Made by a program: the position numbers and the translations under genes. Below, in pieces: positions 58,701 through 64,000 of a DNA stretch of 64,000 nt (positions are counted from its first letter, which is position 1; each line of letters starts with the position of its first letter). Under the pieces are notes generated by a model. The model searched no databases and had not been told where the DNA came from. It worked only from the letters and a program-made list of their open reading frames with translations. This DNA comes from G965200765 sp965200765 (GTDB lineage: Bacteria; Pseudomonadota; Gammaproteobacteria; Arenicellales; JAJDZL01), in the NCBI GenBank assembly GCA_965200765.1, contig OZ241380.1:496001-560000 (forward strand). The letters are read 5' to 3'.

Positions 58701-59775
58701 ATTCGGATGGATTCATTCCATTTGCTTATCGCCCGTTCGATTGCAGATGGCTGTACTGGGAAGGAAATTCGAATCTTTTGGCACGCCCCCGTAAAATGTA
58801 CAAATCACAGGTTTTTCAGGGAAATATTTCGCTAGTTACTCAACAACGGCCTCGCCGCGAATGGTCCCCTCCTCAAATTATTTCCCAAATGGGCTGCATT
58901 GCTTTAATGGACCCTAATGTAAGGTGCTTCCCGCTGATGATTCTCAATGGGGATATCGGAAACAATGGGGAGCCCAAAGCACCCGAGTACAACCTGTCGC
59001 AACAGGCAGAACGCTATCTGGACAATATCGGCGTGGATGCTGGCGAATTGTTTTTCTATGTTCTGGCGGTGATGCATGACCCCGTCTATCAACAGGAAAA
59101 TTCTGACGCTTTGCGAACGGGTTTGCCCCGAATTCCGTTGCCGGACTGGCCGAAAGGGAAAAGAAAGAACCTGGCAAGGAAATTCACCAGGATTGCAGAA
59201 CGAGGCCGGGATTTGGCGGACCTGCTCAATACTGACACATCCGTACCCGATGTAACCGAAGAACCCAATGCCCAGCTTGCCTGCATAGCGCTGCCTTCTA
59301 CAGTGGATGGGGCAAGCATGCATGGCGACGATTTTCTGGTATCCGCCGGATGGGGAAGATTCGGAGCGAATCAAACCATTGTTCCAGGCAAGGGCAATGC
59401 TGTATCTCGCCAATACACGATGGTTGAACGCGATGCGCTGGGCCAGTCGGTTGATGTGCTCGGCGAGACTACATTCGATATCTACCTGAATACTCAAGCA
59501 TACCTTCGGAACATTCCGCAAGCGGTCTGGGATTTCAAGCTGGGCGGTTATCAGGTACTGAAGAAATGGCTTTCCTATCGGGACCAAGCAGTACTCGGGC
59601 GAGCAATATCGGCAGATGAAGTTCAGCACCTGTACGAGGCTGCCCGAAGAATTGCGACGATCTTGTTGCTGACCCGCAGAGAAACCAGCAGTACAAATTC
59701 GTTAAAACTTCCCCCGCCTCACAGAGCTGCAATGAACCGTGGAATCGATTTTCCCCATGCTTACTTCTCCTGACG
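55740..59775 (+). repeat. Tandem 4,036-bp repeat, unit 2
   Basis: Second unit of the array, same length and orientation as 51704-55739. It is followed at 59776 by the first ~220 bp of a further unit, which then diverges. Confidence 0.9.
56327..59773 (+). CDS. Nuclease-methyltransferase fusion (Type IIG/ISP-like), copy 2
   Basis: A 1,148-residue sister of copy 1 with the same nuclease (Asp66, Glu92-x-Lys94), motif I LDPCCGTGAFLAEVL and motif IV NPPY. Only a handful of changes occur in the first 640 residues (for example Gln-to-Lys at DPQDVAR/DPKDVAR). Many changes lie between about 650 and 940, such as EGSENLLDRPGIRYKS versus EGNSNLLARPRKMYKS and LMDRGATCFPQKV versus LMDPNVRCFPLMI. The last 200 residues are again near identical. 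Two full-length copies with different specificity-region residues may recognise different sites or be diverging by selection. Confidence 0.85.
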   Translation: MASTANTKAVENFFAELQKIQATGASTAELSYYSPLSNLLNSVGAGFDPKVFCVTEPAGQGAGRPDFGLYTSRQVQKKKPVDGQKPELGVVEVKSATEDINRIADSEQVNLYWQHYRLVLVTNIRQFILVGSDASGGKVLLEQFTIAESAQQFDLLLETPRALAREVGISLTEYIVRVFSQTSALADPKDVARLLASYARDGLSRVESASESAPLLELRSALEIALGVRFEGKQGTHFFHSTLIQTLFYGICSAWMLWAHKSRKSKDLLAQSSQFNSGPFRWRESEWHLQTPVLRALFHQISDPDRLQNLGLVEVLDWTTAALDRVEKSLFFSKFKEGDAVPYFYEPFLEAFDPKLRKQMGVWYTPKEVVQYMVARVDNALKDDLKIPLGLAADNVYVLDPCCGTGAFLAEVLRRIEANLTKKAQGAIAGEKIKQAAVSRLFGFEIIPAPFVVAHMQMELTLQELGASFNDGDSEGAQIYLTNALTGWGAENGEKIWFPELAAERNRAKKVKQDIPILVVLGNPPYNAYAELAVEEERELTNAYRTVKRVKRPEGKGLNDLYVRFFRMAERRITESTGHGIVCFISNYSWLDGMSFTGMREHFLEEFDSIRIDCLNGDMRKGGKTPEGESDPSIFLTEFSAGIQTGTAVSTLIRKVEHSPVRSIDFRHLWGNMKRRELQKTAELKPRTIYKKVRPDPNFGLPFLDLKFNKSWFQWPELHDLFPHSYSGVTTSRDSFLVDIDLNRLKSRIDEYFDPTVSYEEISRRYPSAARKLGEFSGQCVREVLIRRGGPNSDGFIPFAYRPFDCRWLYWEGNSNLLARPRKMYKSQVFQGNISLVTQQRPRREWSPPQIISQMGCIALMDPNVRCFPLMILNGDIGNNGEPKAPEYNLSQQAERYLDNIGVDAGELFFYVLAVMHDPVYQQENSDALRTGLPRIPLPDWPKGKRKNLARKFTRIAERGRDLADLLNTDTSVPDVTEEPNAQLACIALPSTVDGASMHGDDFLVSAGWGRFGANQTIVPGKGNAVSRQYTMVERDALGQSVDVLGETTFDIYLNTQAYLRNIPQAVWDFKLGGYQVLKKWLSYRDQAVLGRAISADEVQHLYEAARRIATILLLTRRETSSTNSLKLPPPHRAAMNRGIDFPHAYFS

Positions 59776-60315
59776 CTTCATGTGCTTCAGTTGATGAAAC
59801 TGATGCCAAGGTTCAAACAAATTTCATTGCATCTCGAGAGGGCTTACAAGGCAATACTTGTCTCCAATGAAAACAGTGGGTTGTAGCAGTTCCAAAGAAT
59901 GCCGATGAGCAGTACCTGAGGCACCAGGTAGAAAACCGGCGAAACAGACGTTTCCAAGCCCGAAAAACGCAAAATCTCGGGATAGAAAAAATTTCAGAAG
60001 TTCAAAACTGCTTGAAATATCAAAGACTTGGTAGCTTCGAAATCAACTAATCGAATTTATGCTACTTGAATTTGCATTGGTTCAACAACTGTAAATTCAC
60101 TTTTCGATACTGCATTTCACACAGGACTAGTAATCGTTTCGTTACCGTCCATACAGAGTCCTGAGTAGGACTGAAAAGAATTCAGTAGTAATTGCTTGAA
60201 ATTTTTTTCCTTGCCCTTATGTTCTTGGAAAGAAAGACAAACGAACGCCAGATTCAAAAATTTAATTTGGATTTGAAAGCGTGAAATAATCACAAGCAAA
60301 GCTAGGAGTTCATCC
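59776..60315. other. Truncated third repeat leader, then promoter region of the Ubl operon
   Basis: 59776 to about 60000 repeat the start of the array leader (TTCATGTGCTTCAGTTGATG...) and then diverge. The remaining ~300 bp hold no supported gene; the end provides AGGAG at 60304-60308, 7 nt before the Ubl start. Confidence 0.7.
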
Positions 60316-60651
60316 ATGAATAAAGTACCAGGAAACAACGAAGACAATATAGGACCCGTCATCAATGTAGAGGACGGCACCGCGATCAGTTCGGTATCAA
60401 TCATAGTCAACGGGGTCACGATTGAAGTCACCGAAGAGGTGAAGGTTCACGAAGTGCTGATCAAGGCAAAAGAAGCAGGTGCCATTATGGGAATAATTGA
60501 TGAGTATGTCATTGAGAGGGTTGAAGTAGAAGGTGAATGCCAAAGGGAAGAGATCATTACCGTAAAGGAGCAAGAAAAATTTATTGCCGTACCTACCGGG
60601 CGGACGGATGTTATGTTGCTTAATGATTGTTATTCTGTCATTGGGAGATAA
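60316..60651 (+). CDS. Ubiquitin-like protein (beta-grasp) of conjugation operon
   Basis: A 111-residue protein. After a ~25-residue flexible N-terminus, residues 27-96 follow the beta-grasp pattern of bacterial multiubiquitin/E2-bind Ubls: VSIIVNGVTIEVTEEVKVHEVLIKA (strand-strand-helix), a GIIDEYVIERV strand, then EIITVKEQEKFIAVPTG. It ends in NDCYSVIGR with no di-glycine, so either the C-terminus is processed, joined by its terminal carboxylate, or is non-covalent. AGGAG lies 7 nt before the ATG. The stop is 2 nt before the E2-like gene. It is presumably the modifier attached to a target by the downstream proteins. Confidence 0.75.
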   Translation: MNKVPGNNEDNIGPVINVEDGTAISSVSIIVNGVTIEVTEEVKVHEVLIKAKEAGAIMGIIDEYVIERVEVEGECQREEIITVKEQEKFIAVPTGRTDVMLLNDCYSVIGR

Positions 60652-60653
60652 TT

Positions 60654-61040
60654 ATGAGTGTTGACCATCGAATCGCTGCCGAGTTAAAGGCTTTGGGTTA
60701 TGAACCCGAAGTCGTGGAATGCACTACGCCTAACGGAGAGGACAAAGCGGTCACATTTCAATATCGTATAGAGGCAGGTAGATTCAAAGGGGAAACTCGA
60801 ACTTTCGGTATTACAACACAGTGTGAGGCTGTTGGGTACCCTGAAGTACCGCCGCATTGGATATTTATTAGTCCGCCCATTACTGATACACAGGATGGAC
60901 CAAACCACGGTACAGGCAGTTTTGCCGGAAAAAAGTGGGTTTTATTGAGCCGACCACCTGGTGAGTTCTGGGACAGTGTCTCCCACAAAAGTATGAAAGC
61001 TTATTTGGAACACCTTTCGAAAATCTGTGCTCAGATATGA
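60654..61040 (+). CDS. E2-like protein of the bacterial Ubl operon, no obvious catalytic Cys
   Basis: A 128-residue protein with the E2/UBC-like pattern of prokaryotic E2-B families: early strands, then GYPEVPPHWIFISPP (61-75), a loop with NHGTG, and GKKWVLLSRPPGEFWD (92-107) before a C-terminal helix. Its only cysteines are at 23, 57 and 125, none at the place after the PPHW block where E2 proteins carry the acceptor. It may therefore use another residue or act as a scaffold, as described for bacterial Bub-type systems with oxyester intermediates. GGGAG precedes ATG 60654; its stop overlaps the next gene by 4 nt (ATGA). Confidence 0.7.
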   Translation: MSVDHRIAAELKALGYEPEVVECTTPNGEDKAVTFQYRIEAGRFKGETRTFGITTQCEAVGYPEVPPHWIFISPPITDTQDGPNHGTGSFAGKKWVLLSRPPGEFWDSVSHKSMKAYLEHLSKICAQI

Positions 61041-62494
61041 ATCAAAAAATTTGGCACGAGGTTGCGCTGACTTCCGAGGCCAACAAAGTTGCATGTGACC
61101 ATCTTCTGCAACACTACAGACGCGGAGATTGTCAGGAAGACCTTTGTTTTGGTTTATGGACTCCCAGCACAGGCATGGACCGTGAAACCGCGATTGTAAC
61201 CGCTATTTTGTTGCCAACTGAAATTGAACGAAATCTGCACGGCAATGTCAGTTTTGAATCTCGCTATCTGTTAAGAGCAACTCGAACAGCTATAAAAACC
61301 GGTCAAGGTTTGGTCTTCATGCACAGCCATCCGACAGACGGATGGCAGGATATGAGCATATCGGACATAGAAGCGGAACGAGACCGTATTGTGGATACTG
61401 CAAGGGCAACCGGTATGCCATTAGTCGGGATGACTGTGGGAACTGACGAATATTGGAGTGCCAGGGTTTGGAAAGAAACATCGCGGAGTGTGTCGAAAGT
61501 TTGGTCAAAAAAGGTCAGAGTTCTGGAAAAGAGCCGCTTGGTAATTTGGCAGCATCCTACTCTGGAAGTCCTTGACAGACAAAAGCAGAGAAGAACCATA
61601 GAGAGTTGGGGAGAGGAAAGACAAAGATGCTTGGAAACATTGCGAGTGGGAATCGTTGGCCTTGGTAGTGTAGGCAGTATTGTTGCAGAAGGGCTTGCAC
61701 GTACCGGGATTCGCGAAATGGTACTCATTGACCACGATGTCGTGGAACCTCACAATCTGGACCGCTTGTTAAATGCTTACGAAAAAGACATCGGTCGCCC
61801 CAAGGTCGATGTTGCCGAGAAAGCTGCCCGGAAAGCTAGCACTGCCAACAAAATTCGAATCATTAAGCATCAAAGACCAATACAAAACAAACTGGCATAT
61901 GCCGCTGCGCGTGATTGCGACATTCTGGTAAGTTGCGTTGATAGCCCGGTGGCGCGTGATGTCCTGAACAGAATCGCTTATAAAGATGCCATTCCAGTTG
62001 TCGATGGTGGTGTAGAGATTCGTCAACATCCGCAAACTGGCAATGTGAATGCTGCACGATGGAAGGCGCATGTTGTGACTCCGTACACTGAATGTTTGCG
62101 TTGCAAACGTCAATATACGTCAAGCGATGTTGCACTTGAACTAGATGGATCCTGGCATAATCCGAGCTACATTAAAGGTGCACAGTTCGAAGAGGGTGGT
62201 GGAGAAAATGTCTTTTGCCTGAGCTTGGCAACAGCAAGCGAGCTATTGAACATGGTCCTGCGAATGCCAATTGCAGAAAATTGGTGGCCAAATCAAAACG
62301 GAGTAGAACGGAATTTTGTAACCGGAAGGACAAAGATTCGATCTGGTGTATGTCATGAAAATTGCACGATAAACCGGGAGAAGTGGTTGGGTGACAATGC
62401 TAGTGAGATTGGTTATCTCACTGAAAAGGAAAGCTGTTTAAAACGCTCGCCTTTTGTTCGTATTAGAGATTTTTTCAGGCAACTCAATGGATAA
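61037..62494 (+). CDS. JAB peptidase-E1 (ThiF) fusion of the Ubl operon
   Basis: A 485-residue bifunctional protein. Residues 1-140 form a JAB/MPN deubiquitinase domain with the metal motif complete: His96-Ser-His98-Pro, then Ser107 and Asp110 (HSHP-x7-SxxD). Residues 200-420 form an E1/ThiF adenylation domain: GIVGLGSVGS (205-214) for ATP, VLIDHDVVEPHNLDRL (229-244) with the Asp, Asn and Arg of the family, Lys256 in GRPKVD, and ILVSCVDS. A CLRC motif and later Cys residues could bind zinc or serve as acceptor. The fusion would mature the Ubl and activate it. It overlaps the E2-like gene by 4 nt and the next gene by 8 nt. Confidence 0.85.
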   Translation: MNQKIWHEVALTSEANKVACDHLLQHYRRGDCQEDLCFGLWTPSTGMDRETAIVTAILLPTEIERNLHGNVSFESRYLLRATRTAIKTGQGLVFMHSHPTDGWQDMSISDIEAERDRIVDTARATGMPLVGMTVGTDEYWSARVWKETSRSVSKVWSKKVRVLEKSRLVIWQHPTLEVLDRQKQRRTIESWGEERQRCLETLRVGIVGLGSVGSIVAEGLARTGIREMVLIDHDVVEPHNLDRLLNAYEKDIGRPKVDVAEKAARKASTANKIRIIKHQRPIQNKLAYAAARDCDILVSCVDSPVARDVLNRIAYKDAIPVVDGGVEIRQHPQTGNVNAARWKAHVVTPYTECLRCKRQYTSSDVALELDGSWHNPSYIKGAQFEEGGGENVFCLSLATASELLNMVLRMPIAENWWPNQNGVERNFVTGRTKIRSGVCHENCTINREKWLGDNASEIGYLTEKESCLKRSPFVRIRDFFRQLNG

Positions 62495-62870
62495 CCTGAT
62501 GAAAAGTACCAAAGATTTTGATCAAAGTTGGATTTCAGATGCATTGGAACAGTTAGAACAAATTAATGAAGAAGCTGCGGAAGAGAATTATCCAGAAATT
62601 AGTAGCATATCAATTGCGATGGCTAGAGAACTACTTCCAAAGCTGACTATTCACCCCATTGTACCAGACGTTTATCCATCAATGGATGGTGATGTATCAA
62701 TATTTTTCAAGTCACGTACAAAACCTGCGGCAATACTAATTAGAATATGTAGTAATCAAAAGATAGTGTGTCATACATCAGTAAACAAAAAACGTAAAAG
62801 GAAATATTATAATAACATATCCGAGATGCCGGATGACTTTCTACGTGGCAAACTAACAGAATTGGTATGA
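62487..62870 (+). CDS. Orphan protein at the end of the Ubl operon
   Basis: A 127-residue protein with a pattern I recall from scattered bacterial orphans: SWISDALEQLEQINEEAAEENYPEIS, ELLPKLTIHPIVPDVYPSMDGDVSIFF, and a C-terminal ISEMPDDFLRGKL. It has an acidic N-terminal helix and a small beta part. The ATG at 62487 overlaps the JAB-E1 stop by 8 nt, so it belongs to the operon. Possible roles are substrate, regulator or immunity factor; none is shown by the sequence. Confidence 0.65.
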   Translation: MDNLMKSTKDFDQSWISDALEQLEQINEEAAEENYPEISSISIAMARELLPKLTIHPIVPDVYPSMDGDVSIFFKSRTKPAAILIRICSNQKIVCHTSVNKKRKRKYYNNISEMPDDFLRGKLTELV

Positions 62871-63409
62871 GCTGTGAAAACTTGTACGACAATGGTCAAG
62901 GAAACCAGACCGCTGAATTCAAAAAATCGTGGTAGTTGCGGTATGCTCCAAGGTCAGCTACTGAATGCAAGGATTCACAATCTTGCCAGCCTTCCGCTCC
63001 ACATCTGCTGTGAAACCAGACAGCGCAGTTGTTGCGATTGAAGGGGAGCGCGTCGCAAATCTGGACGATGCTCACTCGTTAGCAGGAGCAGAAAAATCCA
63101 CAACCGGAGTCCTTATCGCTCACTCTGAGTCTACCTGCCTCAACTATGCCAAAGACATTTGTCCCAACTCATATGCAGGAGTAGGCATGAAAATTGTCAT
63201 CCCCATCCGAAGTGCCGTTGTTGCTTGGTCGTATTGATTTTGACTTTCAGCGGTTTGGAGTATATAGTCTTACTGTTCTTGGTGTGTACCTTACTTGCCT
63301 TCCACTAGTAGCAGTGTGTTAAAATTTCACTAATTTTGAACACTAAGTTGATAGACGAGACTATTCTGTGTCACGAACTAAAAATTTATGATTTAGAAGG
63401 TGAATTTCA
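62871..63409. other. Intergenic gap before the right-edge methyltransferase
   Basis: No gene is supported. A 90-codon frame at 62965-63237 lacks any domain and has no ribosome site. The last ~100 bp are AT-rich and include AGAAGG at 63395-63400. Confidence 0.45.
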
Positions 63410-64000
63410 GTGAAATTATTCGCAATTGGCGGTCATCAGGTCATCTGGGGTGACGTAATCTCGGCACTGAATGAGTATGTCGATGATGAATCGGTTGATC
63501 TGATTTTTGCTGACCCGCCATACAACATTGGTAAAAATTTCAACAGCACAATGGACCGCTGGGCAACTGATGAAGAGTACTTGAACTGGTGCTATCAATG
63601 GATAGACCTGTGTGTGAAGAAGCTGAAACCTACTGGATGCTTCTATGTGATGACCGCTACACAGAATATGCCGTATTTCGACCTTCATCTACGAAAGCAA
63701 ATGCATGTTCTTTCTCGTATCGTTTGGGCGTATGACAGTTCCGGGGTTCAAGCAAGAAAATACTTTGGTTCTTTGTATGAACCGATACTATATTGCGTAA
63801 GGGGCAAGGATAACTACACTTTCAACGCTGACGAAATACTTGTGGAGGCAAAAACTGGCGCAACGCGTAAACTAATTGATTATAGAAAACCGGTGCCGCA
63901 AGTATACAGCAGCAAGAAAGTACCCGGAAATGTATGGTATATCCCTCGAGTACGATACAGAATGGAAGAGTACGAGAATCATCCGACACAGAAGCCCGTT
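63410..64000 (+). CDS. Adenine-specific DNA methyltransferase, truncated by window end
   Basis: A 197-codon open frame, cut at the right edge, starting with GTG at 63410 (AGAAGG 9 nt upstream; a TGA lies three codons before, so no earlier start is possible). The catalytic motif IV is ADPPYNIGK near residues 34-42, preceded by GDVISAL and followed by WI-type helices. The visible C-terminal end, HPTQKPV, precedes the SAM-binding motif I (xDPFxGxG) expected in the missing part of this beta-class enzyme (YhdJ/HinfI-like). A restriction partner may lie outside the window. It may also be a stand-alone methyltransferase. Confidence 0.85.
   Translation, partial: MKLFAIGGHQVIWGDVISALNEYVDDESVDLIFADPPYNIGKNFNSTMDRWATDEEYLNWCYQWIDLCVKKLKPTGCFYVMTATQNMPYFDLHLRKQMHVLSRIVWAYDSSGVQARKYFGSLYEPILYCVRGKDNYTFNADEILVEAKTGATRKLIDYRKPVPQVYSSKKVPGNVWYIPRVRYRMEEYENHPTQKPV

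Noticed and set aside
62965..63237. 90-codon frame after the Ubl operon
   Set aside because: No domain and no ribosome site; its composition is unlike that of the operon genes.
1..64000. CRISPR array or tRNA genes
   Set aside because: No regularly spaced repeats and no cloverleaf-like sequence with a CCA-type end were recognised; a dedicated tRNA scan could not be run.

Overview
This is a bacterial window, moderately AT-rich by eye. Proteobacterial-style glycan genes suggest a Gram-negative host, but nothing here names a genus. No rRNA, tRNA, ribosomal-protein or other housekeeping genes were recognised. The window reads as an accessory or defence island: intact defence-type operons are separated by many decayed insertion sequences.

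Layout. (1) 0-6.1 kb: a PD-(D/E)XK nuclease, a reverse transcriptase (RT) of defence type with its own promoter and a structured ~290-nt leader (DRT2-like arrangement), and a DUF3644/HEPN-like protein. (2) 6.2-15.1 kb: a glycan-type cluster of two glycosyltransferases with DLD motifs, two GT2-type glycosyltransferases and four FkbM methyltransferases, all expanded by local duplication, including one ~1.1-kb segmental duplication. (3) 15.6-21.9 kb: an orphan gene and an AAA+ ATPase/subtilase operon. (4) 24.4-28.2 kb: a 1,252-residue RT-nitrilase fusion (DRT1 type). (5) 29.5-36.5 kb: two IS1595-family elements with matching terminal inverted repeats. One has a nonsense-mutated transposase; the other carries a DNA methyltransferase, an HNH nuclease and an AT-hook peptide. 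Between them lies a merged AAA-DUF4435 (PARIS-like) protein. (6) 37-39 kb: an unknown three-gene operon with a TIGR04255-like member and a HicA-like small protein. (7) 41.3-47.3 kb: a single-chain Type ISP restriction enzyme of LlaGI type with a 12-G tract in its frame, and a PD-(D/E)XK/EVE-like fusion. (8) 48.3-51.0 kb: an orphan gene and an AbiE toxin-antitoxin pair. (9) 51.6-60 kb: a tandem 4,036-bp duplication of a nuclease-methyltransferase fusion, with traces of further copies on both sides. (10) 60.3-62.9 kb: a four-gene ubiquitin-like conjugation operon (Ubl, E2-like, JAB-E1 fusion, unknown). (11) 63.4 kb to the edge: an adenine methyltransferase cut by the window end.

How it may work together (inference): several independent anti-phage layers sit together: restriction-modification, RT-based defence, abortive infection, a PARIS-like sensor and Ubl conjugation. 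Two restriction loci carry tracts typical of phase variation: G12 in frame, and (AAGC)5 in front of the transposon-borne methyltransferase. At least four decayed transposase families fill the gaps, so many short open frames between the listed genes are debris. The observations most worth following up are the RT with its leader RNA, the Ubl operon with an E2-like protein lacking an obvious catalytic cysteine, the G12 tract, and the tandem restriction genes whose differences cluster in the presumed specificity region.
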